Assembly: GCA_023653785.1 (NCBI GenBank)
Contig: JAMKCH010058450.1
Span: forward strand, 1-64,000
Origin: Ophioderma brevispina
Taxonomy: Eukaryota; Echinodermata; Ophiuroidea; Amphilepidida; Ophiodermatidae
Direction: 5' to 3'
DNA: 64,000 nt
Part shown: positions 25,291-36,989 of the stretch, one piece after another
How the letters are laid out: each line of letters begins with the position of its first letter
Numbering within the stretch: position 1 is the stretch's first letter
Translations under genes and position numbers: made by a program
Notes under the pieces: generated by a model
What the model was told of the DNA's origin: nothing
The model's input: the letters and a program-made list of their open reading frames with translations, nothing else
Databases searched by the model: none

Positions 25291-26980
25291 GACGGCCGAA
25301 TCCAACTAGAAAACATTTTCTCCGATCGTACCACCTGGGACGGTTTTCTTTGGCTCTCATGCATCCGGCCGCGTTATAGGGTTAATGAAAACTTTTATTC
25401 TATTAATTTAGCCATTATTACATGATAAAGACCTATAAACGTAATAATATATTTCCACCTTAATTACTTTCTCTTGTACCCTATTAATTTTATTGTAATA
25501 AAGACCTTTCATACGTATTAATATATTTTTCACCATCTAAAGGTTTTTTTTTATGTAATATTAAGGTGCAGTTTATTAATTCTAACACCTTCGTTTCGTT
25601 CATATTGTTTATGGACATACCCAGACTGAGAGAAAAGGTGATTTCCACCATTTGCAGCGATTCATTGGCAAAATTTGTGTCCACTAAGCCATTCATTATG
25701 TGTTGTTAATTTCTGTTTTGTCTGAACAATCAGTTAACCAGTGTATTACAAGCAAGGATATTTTACATACCGTAATACCAAATTTAAAGGTGAATGATCC
25801 GAACAATACCAGATCAGTAGAAAGCATATTGAAAGTGTTAGATATTTCATACCAAACAGGGTGCCAAGACCAATGGTCTATGTGTTCCACAGCACAGTTA
25901 TGGGACCAATGCTCTTCTACCAAACCAAGCTCCCAAACAAATTTCCACGAAATGATGCATGTCTACTCGTAGTTGTCCAAAGACCAACTTCCAACACTCA
26001 AAGTGATCGAGTAAATTATGAACACACAAGCATTATCAGATTAATGCCTACTCCATTTGATTTAGATTTCTGTTGTATCTCCTTCATTCTCTCTCTCGTT
26101 ACCAAACATGTTCAGGATCCATGTTTGGTTTTGTAAATTCTTGATATTATACAGCTTATTAAATTTTTTCACAACTAAGGGGAGAATGTTGAGACCTAAC
26201 GGACATACTGAACTCCCTGCATTTTTTTGTTTCTCAAATAATTTTTAGCATCTTTATTGCAAACCAGCTGAGTAGGAAATGACATACTACATCTCCTTCT
26301 GAAGATGGAATAATCTTGAGGAAAAATTGAGACACACAAAAAAATAACAATTTGAAACAAATCAGTTTTCACCTGCCCTACTAAACAGTGACGGATATCC
26401 TTCCACTTAATACCCTCTAGACCACCACTGCAAGTTAAACTTGTAAGGGTAATTCCTCTCCAGTTTCCACTTCATTGGCCTGGCACTCTGGTATAATGTA
26501 GAATCATAGATGTAAGGTACTTTAAGGGTGCACTGTCAGATTGCAAAACCGAGATGTCTCTTTTTCTCATTTCATTTGAAGACTGCTGCTCAACATTGAA
26601 TTCCAAAGCAAACAAGAAATGGCTCAAATTTTAATTTTCAATTGCATTTTTGTGTGTCATTTCCCTGAGCTTTACTTTTCTGAAAACCTCATGGTGGACT
26701 TACGTTTCCTGAGATATGGTCATTTTAGTGCTGCTCAAACTAATGAAATTCAAAGGAGGGTTTGAATACTATTTACTTGGCAAAATCCTTCAAATTTTTC
26801 AATTTTATGACAAATCTCATTGCTTATACACTCTCATGAAAATAATTCGCCAATGTGTTTCATAGTTTTGGGGCATGTGCCACTGCTTACAAGATATAAA
26901 CTGTCCCTAATTGGTATCGAATGTCCATCTCTATGGGTTTAATGGTGGGATTGAGGCCTGGTTGAGCAAAAAATAAGAGT
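25291..26980. other. Non-coding stretch, no gene seen
   Basis: The first 250 bp hold TATTAATATATTT..CACC words that also occur before the satellite (about 24340-24410), so both satellite arrays sit inside one larger repeated context. The overlapping frames at 25700-26136 show no recognisable domain. Confidence 0.45.
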
Positions 26981-26984
26981 TGTC

Positions 26985-27200
26985 CCTTTAAAGAAAGAAA
27001 GGGTGCAACAAAGATTTTGAGGGCACCCAATAATTGTGTCATAATAGTTAATTCATATAGATTTGACACTCCATAGATTTCTAACCTTCATTTGGCTAAG
27101 AAATGTCTTAAAAAGAGAGACAAGGGTAATTTTGATTTGCTTTATACTTTTCAATATAAAACATAAGCTGAATTTTTTGTATTCCTCCATACAAATTAAA
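26985..27200. repeat. Dispersed duplicate, partner at 27690-27905
   Basis: Shared in order with the partner: AAAGGGTGCAACAA-like start, TTCATATAGATTT.GACACTC, AGATTTC..CCTT, AAATGTC.T, GATTTnnTnTGCTTTATACTT and AGGCTGAATTT. Same orientation, about 700 bp apart, clearly diverged. Confidence 0.6.
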
Positions 27201-27689
27201 ATTTCACAAAGAACTATTTCCTCAGCTTAATCCGTTCAGATGGGGATATTTTGTGATGGAAAGCTTTACATTAGGGCAAAATCAGTACGGTAATTTTTGA
27301 TTTTTTGAGGGACACAAGACATGTGAAATCGCTCGTTGGTCCTTTAAGCACGTCCTACCATAAACAAAAAATTATCTTTCAATTTCTCAATCTCCTGAAA
27401 TTTTGTCCACATCACAGCCCTAGAAAAATCAAAATTGTGTAGAGCGTTTCAAGTGCTTTGCAATCTTTAAATAGGGCGCCCTTCTCTCAGGGTTGGCCAA
27501 ATGTCATGGTGGTCGGCTGCAGTTGTCTCTTCAATAACACCACCCCAATTATATCTTGTTATCCCATTGCTGATGAATGTAAATACGAAATGGTGAAATT
27601 AGTGTGTCCTAATGTACTCCCGAATGTTTGTTTTTTTTTGCTAATTAAGCATGTAATATACTTGAAACCCATGTGAAGCCATTCTTAAC

Positions 27690-27905
27690 TTAAAGGTGCA
27701 ACAAGAGAATTTCAAGAAGCCATCTATATTTTCTGTCTTATGTTTGCGATTTCATATAGATTTAGACACTCAACAGATTTCCTGCCTTATATTTGGCGTA
27801 TCAGAAATGTCCTTGGGTGAAAACAAAGGAGATTTTTATATGCTTTATACTTATTATATAATAAAATAGGCTGAATTTATATTTGCTTCAATAAGATATT
27901 ATACT
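27690..27905. repeat. Dispersed duplicate, partner at 26985-27200
   Basis: Second copy of the repeat described at 26985-27200, keeping AAAGGTGCAACAA, TTTCATATAGATTTAGACAC and GCTTTATACTTATTATATAA in the same order. Confidence 0.6.
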
Positions 27906-29249
27906 CTGGTTCATAATTTCTTGACATTTGCCTAAGATACAACAAAACAGACCCGCTTTCCCTCCCCTCCAAAACACACAGACGACCGTTGGATTGCACC
28001 TACGGGTGCAGTTCACATCCATAGAATACGCACTCGTAGTCATGTCCTGCCAAGACAATGGTATAGACATTCACAATTTTTTGCACCAAAGCAAGATTCT
28101 AGCTTTTATAGATGGGGTTTTTTTAATAGATAGGTTTACAATCAGTGCCAAAATCAAGATTTCATTTTTAACACCCTGTCATTTGAAATCCTCTCATTGC
28201 ACAAATGCAAAACCTTTAAACCAGTGGGTAGATTATGGCAAACACTAAAAGATGAACGAAGCACAAGAGACTTGTTTAAAATAACAAACAATCGATGTGT
28301 TCTCTTTACAAACAATGACGTTGACAATCACCAAAATAGAATGTAGATTACCACTCTGAAGTTATCACAAATGATGGTGTTGTAAATAGAGCAATTTCAA
28401 TTGAAATATTTCCGATATGGGATGGTGCCACTAAATACTTTCAAAACAAGATTGTTTCCATTAGGTAGCCCCAAAAAACATGAAATTAGCTTTTTTTAAC
28501 TAAAAATACTCACCTCAAATCAAAAACCGTAATCAACACTTTTGCAAAAACCATATGTTAACTGTACATATAGATTTGGGGAGCATTAAATTTTTTAAAG
28601 GATATTTTCATCAGTGAGACAACAAAAATCAATTTTTCTCAGTCTTAATAAAAATGAATACAATTACTCTACTCTGAGATGAAACTTTTGTATAAGTTCG
28701 AATCAGGGAGTCCCCTTTACCAGATACAAGACTGCAGTATTGCCCATGCCACTCGTGATTGGTCCTCAGGTAATTCAGACATGCAACACACACGACGGTC
28801 ATGGTCCCTATAAGAAATCAGGTACTTTACACAAAGAAGTAACTGACAAGATTTAAAACAATTTACCCAAAAATTGTATATATCAGGGCAATTAATACTT
28901 AATTATGTTTGTTAAGAATTTTCATACCAGAAGAATAAAATTGTGTACCTATACTTTGATCAGGTTTTCCTGACCCACATTGAAAATATACCTGCAGTCC
29001 TGCCAAGCAGAAACCTTGACAACACGCAAGGGAAATGCGTATGGCACGCATAATACGATCCACACAAGACTATTGACACAAAAACAGGGGATTGTGACCT
29101 CACACAATAGAAATTGCAACTTAGGCACCAACCAGAGTACACGAGAAGGAAGCGTGTCAAGTTCATGCATATCTTCAATGCTTGAATGAACTTGGTATTC
29201 TGCAGGTCATCCTCATTGTTGTTGTACATGCATGTCCCGCATTACCAGA
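27906..29249. other. Non-coding stretch, no gene seen
   Basis: A 106-codon plus-strand frame (27928-28248) shows no domain, signal or splice context. Nothing else is supported in this stretch. Confidence 0.45.
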
Positions 29250-30496
29250 AAAAAGCTACATACACTTGCATTTTTGACCACTGCGAGTTTCAGACCTTCA
29301 TAATGTCATTAAAGCACTACTGACCATTGAATAAAAAAAAAAGCCTCCCTCCCTCGTCCTTTTCGAAGACCAGTAGGAAGGGAATCTAACTATTTTTTTT
29401 AGGCGGCCTTACAAACCAAAAAGTTGCACAACTTCTTGGTGTTCGTCCATAGATATTTTATCAAAAATAGTTTACACTATGTCCTAAGCTTCGTTACTAT
29501 GGTCAACACGGGTAATTTTGACACTGCCGTTGTTCTAATTAACCTTGACTTTATTTACCCTATTAGTCTTAATCAGAATATCATACATATCCAAATTAAT
29601 ACTTTTTGAATCCTTGTTGACTTGACGAACAAGCTGAATATATTAGTATATGAAAAGCTACATACACTTGCATTTTTGAGACACACTGCGAGTTTCAGAC
29701 CTCAGTAATGTCATAACGCAGCTAATACCATGCGAATAAAAAAAAAAGCCTCCCTCCCTCGTCACTTTTCGAAGACCAGTAGGACGGGAACGTAACCTAT
29801 TTTTTTATTAGGCGGCCTTCAACAAAAAGTGCACTAACTTACTTGTTTTTCGTCACATCTATATTTTACAAAAATAGTTTTACACATGTCCCTATAGCTT
29901 CGTTACTATGTAACAAGGTATTTTATGAACTGCCGTTGTTTCTATTAACCTTGACTTTATTTACCCTATTAGTCTTAATCAGAATATCATAACATATCAC
30001 AAATTATACTTTTGAATCCTTGTGACTTGACAGACAAGCTGATATATAGTAGTATGAAAAAGCTAAATACACTTGCATTTTGAGACACCACTAATGCGAG
30101 TCCAGACCTTCAGTAATGTCATTAAAGCAGTAACTACCATTGCGAATAAAAAAAAGCCTCCCTCCCCTGTCACTTTTCGAAGAGACCAGTAGGACGGGAA
30201 TCGTAACTATTTTTTTAGGCGGCCTTACACAAACAGGGCCCTAACTTCTTGTTCTCACATATATATTTTACAAAAATAGTTGTTTCCACTATGTCCGAAC
30301 TGTCCGAAGCTTCGTTTAACTATGGGGGGTACAGGTAATTTTAATGACACTACTGGCTTCTGCCGGTTGTTTCTCATTAACCTTGTGACTTTATTTACCC
30401 TATAAGTCTTAATCAGAATATCAATACATTCACAAATTATACTTTGAATCCTTGGTGGACTTGACGAACCAGCTGATGTATATTAGTATATGAAAG
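29250..30496. repeat. Three tandem copies of a ~400-bp unit
   Basis: Copies start at about 29250, 29653 and 30058. Each carries, in order, AGCTACATACACTTGCATTT, GCGAG..TCAGACCT, an A run, AAGCCTCCCTCCC, TTTTCGAAGA, ACCAGTAGGA, TTAGGCGGCC, ATAGCTTCGTTACTATG-like words, CCTTGACTTTATTTACCCTA, AATCAGAATATCA and AGCTGATATATTAGTATATG. Differences are mainly one- to three-base gains and losses spread evenly, rather than substitutions. No coding frame spans a unit. It may be a satellite or a multi-copy segment assembled from noisy reads. Confidence 0.85.
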
Positions 30497-31439
30497 ACAA
30501 TGTGGGATTTTGTACCTTTCCCTATTTCCATTTATTTCCTAAAGCACACAACAGAGTTATGGCAAACTATACATTCTTTGTAAAAATTATCAAAAAAATT
30601 TAATGATACTGATTCAATTATGCTTTTTAATTTACTAGGGTTTTGTTCCATTTATATGGAGGGGTATCTCCCATCCCCACATAGTCCCTGCAGGGAATTT
30701 TTGTACCCCTTCCATTATAACAACAAGAATATGCTAAAAGTTCAAAAGCATTGTATTGTTTGGAATCAGTATCCTCAAACATGTTATTAATATTTTTTAC
30801 AAAAGAAATCTGGGTATTGCAAAGGGTGACCTTTCTTGAATAACACAAATGACCTTAGTCTACTTTCCCAAATATCTTGGAATGAAAGCACCACACACAT
30901 GTGAACCAATTGACATTTTTTATTACTCCCTGGCTACTAAGAAGAATAATTTGAGCTATATACATGAATCTAAAGCAATTCAAACCTTTGACCCCATATA
31001 ACTTTTTTTCCTCTCCTGGATCAGCACGCAGAGCCGGGTCTCCGGCATGACATTCATATTTGCAAAAGTTAATATTTTTCTCTTAATTTTCCCGTGTTCA
31101 GATATTGGTATCTCGTTCGTCTGATTAAAACCTTCTGGGCTGATGCCTCCTTTTGTAAAAGCTATAGCCACAGGTACAGTTATATTCTAACAATGTCCCA
31201 ATTTGATTGACAGATATCAACTTAAATGCAACCCAGCCTCTTTCTCACCTCCAAACAAACATTCCAACAGCTTTCAACCTGCCCAAAACTGCAATGGCCA
31301 AGTCTGTGGGTAATCGACCAACCATAGCATGTTATTGAGCAGGATTGGGTGATGGCATGTGAGTGGTTATCAATTTTACAAATCATCAAAGTTATAGGGA
31401 TCAATGGCCTAAAGATCTGGGCATCAAAGGTCATGGCCT
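30497..31439. other. Non-coding stretch, no gene seen
   Basis: A minus-strand frame at 30980-31171 is compositionally protein-like (it contains NVMPETRLCVLIQERKKS), but no splice sites or family support it. The rest is AT-rich with no recognised feature. Confidence 0.4.
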
Positions 31440-32005
31440 TACCTGTCTAATGTGTTATCATTAATTTTTCTAGCTTTAACTACTGTAATCTGTTTGCTCA
31501 ATGGTATACTCAGAAGAACCCTCGAACCATCTCAAAGCTTCAAACAAGTGTGCTCTTTCATATTCCGGTATCGCTAGATTAACTCACACAACCCCTCTTT
31601 TGAAGGACTTCACTGGCTTAGTATAATCGTATTAAATTCAAGACTCTTTTGTAAATGTTTATAAGGCACTGAACAGGCTATGTCCCCAGTACATCAGTGA
31701 ATGTCTGGTGCGTCAGTAGATCAGGTCTGGGTCAGTTACCACTCGTTCTAGCCACCATGGTCTCACTCTCGTGTTCCTAGAACACATAAATGTGCTGGCA
31801 ACAGGGCTTCACAGTGGGGCACCAAAGCTATGGAACCAAATCCCTATCACCATTCGTAGTGCCAGTACTGTTGAAAGTTTAAAGTCAATGCTCAAAAACT
31901 CACCTCTTTCAGTCGTTATTACTCATAAAGGCGCTTGGTATCGCTGTGAAAATGGCGCCTTTACACAAAATATAAGTCATGTTATGTTATGTTATGTTAT
32001 GGTTT
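31440..32005 (+). pseudogene. 3' end of a CR1/L2-type non-LTR retrotransposon
   Basis: The piece carries the region after the reverse transcriptase core. SFNYCN (31472) matches the usual DYCN motif; TSLA/LHWLS lies near 31600; SGAPKLWNQIP (about 31817-31850) is the conserved 'APKLWNxLP' motif; and a 'STVESLKSMLK' helix comes before the stop. The frame is broken by several stops and shifts, so the copy is dead. A GCGC-rich 3' untranslated piece follows, then an (ATGTT)n tail at 31979-32001, which is the kind of short repeat tail found on L2/CR1-type elements. The upstream part of the element is missing (5' truncation), as usual for non-LTR insertions. Confidence 0.75.
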
Positions 32006-32260
32006 GGCCTGTTTGCTGTGGGAAATAACTGACTAAGCACTAAGGCAAATGGTAGTCTGGCCTCTAATTCTGGACAGCATTTTTTTTGCCGTATTGTTTA
32101 TTGTTTCAAATGTTTAAAAGTCATTAGTGTGTATGAGCTTTATAAGACTATTGATTCCGTTGAACTAGGTGGTCTCATGGGTAGGTAGGTACAATTACTG
32201 AAAGGGACAGGTACCGGTTTTGTTGCACTATGTGCACTAGATTAGAAAGGACTATCGGTT

Positions 32261-32655
32261 TTGTACAACCGTCATGCAAATAATGCTATCGGCTCGGCCA
32301 GCCAAGTCACGAAAGTTCTCACAAATCTGGGCACGTCAAGTCTCCAGACTTCTTGCAAATTACTAGAAGGAAAAATTGCGTCCATGGCAATAGTTAATCA
32401 AGTTCATGTCACAAAGAAAAATGAGTTCGATGAATTTACTATTTGTTGTGGTCATTTGTTTTTGCTGAAATGCATGCCATTTTTGCATAGATACACATAT
32501 TCTTTATCCTTATCTAATTTGCAGTTCTTTCTGTTTGCCTCCCTAGGCGGAGACAGTTCGCAGATTTTTTTTTTCTTGCAGTGCAGTGCAGTATATGAAC
32601 AGACCTTGAGTGGACTGCAGAGAGAAACTATAGAATTAATTGCGACCTGTTAAAT
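32261..32655 (+). CDS. Candidate coding segment, unknown
   Basis: An open frame of 130 codons, one of the longer non-repetitive ones in the window. Its first third (SASQVTKVLTNLGTSSLQTS, then LLEGKIASMAIVNQVHVTKK) and last third (QTLSGLQRETIELIATC before the stop) look protein-like; the middle is hydrophobic and intron-like. Acceptor-like sites TTTGCCTCCCTAG (about 32550) and TTTCTTGCAG (about 32580) would give a short terminal exon ending at the same stop. This hints at two exons with an intron that happens to be open. No family was recognised. Confidence 0.25.
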
Positions 32656-32768
32656 TACCAAATGGAATCAATGGCGTCAGTCAGTAAGGGCATTGTGTTT
32701 TTGTCTTCATTATAAGCATTACGTAGAAGTAGCTGTTTTGGATAAGATACATTGTATAATTTGTACCA

Positions 32769-32959
32769 CAGTAGGAGAACCAGCGGGGGGCAGGGGGGCG
32801 CAAGCCCCCCCAAACAGAACCCTTGCCCCCCTTCAGCCCCCCCAATGAACTGACTTTTGTACCAGTGTCTATGAGAAGGACCCAAATTTTCACCCTCAAA
32901 AAAAAACCTGGCACCTCTTCAACCACCCCCCCCCATTTGCAAAGGTCTGTTACGCCCTG
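32769..32959. mobile_element. hAT-like miniature element (CAG ends)
   Basis: The left end is CAGTAGGAGAACCAGCGGGG and the inverted right end is CAGGGCGTAACAGACC. The interior has the C-rich/G-rich arms (GGGGGGCAGGGGGGCGCAAG and CCCCCAATGAACTGAC) seen in this family; a related element lies at 45901-46192. TTGTAC occurs just outside both ends (32761 and 32961), a possible shortened target duplication. No transposase frame. Confidence 0.55.
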
Positions 32960-33660
32960 TTTGTACATGTGCCAATGTGGGTTCGAATTATGGGTTTAGG
33001 TGTTGACTGGATTTGTTTGGTTGTTTTTAAATTCTTATATTTGAGGGGTTTCTAGGGATGCTTTTGGCTACGGCTGTAAGATGATAATTGAAATAAACTG
33101 TGAAACCGCGGTCATGAAACGGTGCTATTGGGTGACAGTCCTGGCTGATAGCAAGCTAGGCTTATCAACAATGGCCGTGCGAATGGCAATGCCATAAAAT
33201 TAGTGAAACAAAGAATGATACATTGCATGATACTGTCAGATACACATTAAGACAGGCATTCGAAATATCGGTGTCCGTTCGCCCCGGGACAACCAGATGG
33301 AGCACCGGACAACCAAAAATGATACTACAGATGTCCGACGGACAACCATAAAATCTAGAGCCAAAAGTCAATTTTGACACCCACAATCACCAGAAACCCG
33401 ACACAGCCGCTACGGACAACCAAAAGTTTTGGCGGGGGGGGGAAAAAAAATAAAGGCAAGCTGGTTGTCCGTTAAAACAACCACACTGTTTTCTTAATTC
33501 GGCGCTACACTGAAATGTTCTTTCATGGCATTTCTGTCACAAACTCTGTGAGCAGAAGGTAAAGGCACTACCAGTGATTAATCCGAAATAGTCACAATAT
33601 TGAAATTTGCAAGATAATCTTAAAATTGAAAAAAGCGTATATTCTCATATGTGTACCTTT

Positions 33661-33830
33661 TCCAACTGAAGAATTTACCGAAAAAACGAAGAAACGCAGT
33701 TTTCAGAAGATAAATCTCCATTCAATTACCTTGTAGTAGTAGTTTCCGAACACTATGACTAAAACTCCGTTTGTCTTTGTAGTTGCTTTTGGGGGGTGGT
33801 CGTGATCATTTACAGGGTATTTAGGATACC
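33661..33830. repeat. Dispersed repeat copy, partners at 54345 and 58896
   Basis: It shares with 54345-54490, in order and orientation, GCAGTTTTCA, ATCTCCATTCAATTAC, TGGTAGTA, ATGACTAAAA, a TTGCTTT piece and CGATCATTT. The copies are diverged. Because 54345 lies inside the large direct duplication, a further copy occurs near 58896. Confidence 0.55.
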
Positions 33831-33970
33831 TATACTTCTTACAGACATGCCAAATCTGATTATTGATGATTTTTTTTTTTCGATTTTTCTGAATTACAAA
33901 TCACTGATAGTTCCGTTAACATGGTTAACACACGATAGTAACCATTTCCTGGGCCTCTTCTTGGGGATAT

Positions 33971-34329
33971 TTAAAGTGACAAGGAGGAGATTTTTTTAGG
34001 ATCTGAATTGCCTCAAATTTCACTGGATCGGGTTGTAGACCCCATACCGAGAAGTTTGGAAGGTTTTTTTGGAACAAACAGGTGCAAAAGAAAACCGCAA
34101 CCTTGTTTTGAACTTGCCTGCTATGTAATCGTTCCCCATAGAGAAACCATGCTTGACTTTCGTCGTGTACGACAGAAACTACTAAATCATCATATCATAC
34201 ATGAAGCGGCCGATTGGCTTATTTACTTCAGGTGGATCTAATACATCGGTAAGGCATTCCAAATATGTAAAAAATATAGGTTCGAGAAAAATTGAGGCGG
34301 TTCTTTCTGGAATCTCCTATTTCCTTTAA
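33971..34329. mobile_element. TIR element X, copy 1
   Basis: The ends are TTAAAGTGACAAGGAGGAGA (33971) and, inverted, TTAAAGGAAATAGGAGATTC, an imperfect terminal inversion of about 20 bp. The interior contains the palindromic word TTTCGTCGTGTACGACAGAAA. Further copies are at 35055-35269 (3' part only) and 45160-45520. It has no coding capacity, so it is a non-autonomous element or MITE. Confidence 0.55.
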
Positions 34330-35050
34330 TAAGAGGTTAAAGACATCCAGGTAATCTATAGGTAACTTTTAAGTTTTCAATAACTTTAATCAACAAATGT
34401 GTATATTACATGAATATCATAGACTAATTATATTAAAACCACAAAGGCAACACTGACCGGTCAAAACGGGTGCATGCCCTGGGTTTTTGAAAAAAATACG
34501 GCGTGAATTTTCTTGTGTTAAACGCCATTTCCAGGGTCTGCATGAATTAATGTCGCCGGCGACATTAATTATTAAAAATCGTCTATTTACCCATAAGGAC
34601 GCTGATTCGGTCTTAGTATTTAGGTGAGGGCCAATGTATATGAAAGCTTTACAACCAATGCAAAAATAGCGATTTTAAAATCTTGAGGGCGCACTATTTT
34701 TCAAATGTGCCCGTGTCTCTTTAAATAATTCCTCTTATATACCTCTGACTGTGAATGGACAGACCTAAAAAGTGTTTAATGAGAGTCACTTATTTTGAAA
34801 TCTATGTTCATCTCGGTAGTCTTGCTTATAACGTCTCGTGAAGTCAAAGGTCTAAATACACATTTAAAACCAACGAGCCATGTGCACAAAGGATCTAAAT
34901 TTATATATAACACTGTTAATTATTTTTTAATAAATTGTTCAGATTTTGGTACGTCCCAACAAAAAATTGCAATAAAATTACATCAATGATTTTTAGTCTT
35001 CAAAAAAGTTTTTTCAGAGTGACGACTTATGTTCCACATTTAAAGAGGTG
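34330..35050. repeat. Dispersed repeat Y, copy 1
   Basis: It is collinear with 45655-46630. Shared words, in order: AGACATCCAGGTA, TTTTCAATAACTTTAATCAA, GACCGGTCAAA, AACGCCATTTCC, TTAATGTCGCCG, CTTGAGGGCGC, GAATGGACAGACCTAAAA, TTATATATAACACTG and GTGACGACTTATG. This copy lacks the 292-bp hAT-like insertion present in the other, so it preserves the empty target site (GTCTTAGT near 34610). Confidence 0.7.
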
Positions 35051-35054
35051 ATGC

Positions 35055-35269
35055 AGTAATCGTTCCCCTAGAAAAACCATGCTTGACTTTCTGTCGTGCA
35101 CGACAGAAACTACTTAAAAAAATCATTTATATAAAAGAAGGCGTAGTATTCGGTTATTCACTTCAGGTGTGATCTATAAAAATACATTTAAAAGCATTCC
35201 AAATATGTAAAAACACCTAGTTCGAGAAAAATTGGAGGCGCTTTCTGGAAATCTCCTCAGTCTCTTTAA
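35055..35269. mobile_element. TIR element X, copy 2 (truncated)
   Basis: It begins within the element at AATCGTTCCCCTAGAAAAAC, carries the palindromic TTTCTGTCGTGCACGACAGAAA region, and ends with the terminal AAATCTCCTCAGTCTCTTTAA. It lies in the same orientation as copy 1, so copies 1 and 2 flank repeat Y as direct repeats. Confidence 0.6.
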
Positions 35270-35314
35270 CTGATTAATATGAATGAATAAATATTAGGGG
35301 ATGTAATTTTAAAA

Positions 35315-35520
35315 ACATGTTACAATTTTTGATTAATATGATGACTGATACCAAAACTGGAAAAATTGATTACTTACGATTGGTGCTTGAAATGCATTTT
35401 GTGAAGGTGCCAAATTTAGAAAGCTGTTTTCATGTTATCAACGATACACAGCCTCACAGGTACATGAACAAGAAAAGATTCAAGTACACGATAGAAAATT
35501 AAACGGAACTCCCAATGCTG
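35315..35520. repeat. Dispersed repeat copy, partner at 13690-13910
   Basis: This copy is open for 61 codons (35317-35502) and shares GGTACATGAACAAG, AAGTACACGATAGAAA and AAAATTGATTAC in order with 13690-13910. The frame may be left over from an ancestral coding repeat, but no domain is recognised. Confidence 0.45.
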
Positions 35521-36483
35521 CATTACATTTTAAGCTTGCAAGCAGTCAGGTATGACTATATAAGCTTCTGGCTCATAATTTCTTGACAGTTTAGAAGTAC
35601 GTCCTGCTCCCCACCAAAATGGTATAAAAAAAAAAGCACCATCATGTTGGTCAAGTTACACAGTACACACAACCGATCAACTCACGCATTTTTCATTATG
35701 TCCTATTTCCAATAATTGTGACTTTCACATGACAGTTTCTTTACAGTATGCCTTTAACAGTCTATATGTTAAGTCCCAAAACAATATGTGTAACAGCTAG
35801 GACTTTTTTTGTGTAGCCTTCAATTTCGACCACTGACCAGTCATTTCACCTCCAATTTTCATATACTACCTGATTCCGATTCAATAACTTTACCGGTGCT
35901 TTCGCTAAACGCTCTTCCACCTTTAGCACCAGTAATAATATCCAATTTGAAATGCGTGAATGAGTTTAAAATATCGATTTTTTCGAAATAAGGCGATGTT
36001 GGTAATTCTGTTCATGACCAAGATGGCTGATGGTTGGCATAATACGCCCATAAGGTGCTTCGCCGGTGAGAACATCTGAGTATGTTTTTATTCATCCCTT
36101 CAGTAGTGTCATTCTCGTTGGGATATGCAATAATTCTAGATTGATTGGCTGGTAAAGGAGACAACCAACCTAAGTCACACATGTACATATTACTTACATG
36201 AAGGCAATATATGGATTTGCCAAAAAATGTGCCAATAACATGTATCTTAAAACGAAAGCTAGACAAATTATTTTCAGCATGGTGAATGTTCATTTTTTGC
36301 ATCAATTTAGAAAAGGCAATCAAAATTGGGTTTGGGATTATCTTTTTTTTTAGAATTACAATATAGGCATACATTATGCATTTACACTCCCCGTTATTTA
36401 GGTTTTTTAACCGCGAGATTAAACATTTTTAGCTTTTCTTTTCAAGATTCATCTCGCTGCCTATGTTAGTCAAATTACACCCA

Positions 36484-36506
36484 CCCCCCCCCCCCCCCCC
36501 CCCCCC
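36484..36506. repeat. Poly-C tract, 23 bases
   Basis: An uninterrupted run of 23 C following CACCCA. Runs of this length are unusual and unreliable in assemblies. Confidence 0.85.
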
Positions 36507-36989
36507 ACCACTGTGATAATCCAGTACTTTGGCATCAAAAGCATCTGGCACAACACAAAAACACGGACTTAGTCACCGGTTACACACATTCTTAAGTTCC
36601 TGAATTCACACTCTAAGGAATACTTTTAGTAGAATCAGGTATATTTGCGTGAGAGTGAAAATTATTGAAGAATGTGAGATAAAAATTTGGGTCTTATAAG
36701 TACACGCAATTTTGGCAGTATCCTCCCATGATTAGGTTAAATGGCTAAGATTATGTACATATGGAGGATTCATGCCCAACAGACTAAATATGTCCAGAAA
36801 CTATGGACCCAGAGTAAGTTGTTGCCTGGTGTGAACAAAATTTTTGTCTAAGTAACCTTACAAGGTAAAAATTAGCTGTTCGATCTAATGCCTGGTGGCT
36901 ATTGTCCTAGATCTGAAAATTACAAATGCCAGCTTGTTTGGACTGTCTTGGTACTGCACTACTGGTAGGATGCTGTTATAGAAGCTGTC

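Noticed and set aside
24373..25364. Up to 124-codon frames on both strands around 24.4-25.4 kb
   Set aside because: They run through the CpG-rich satellite units, which lack stop codons by composition; the frames repeat with the unit.
27928..28248. 106-codon plus-strand frame
   Set aside because: No domain, no splice context and no codon-like signal beyond the absence of stops.
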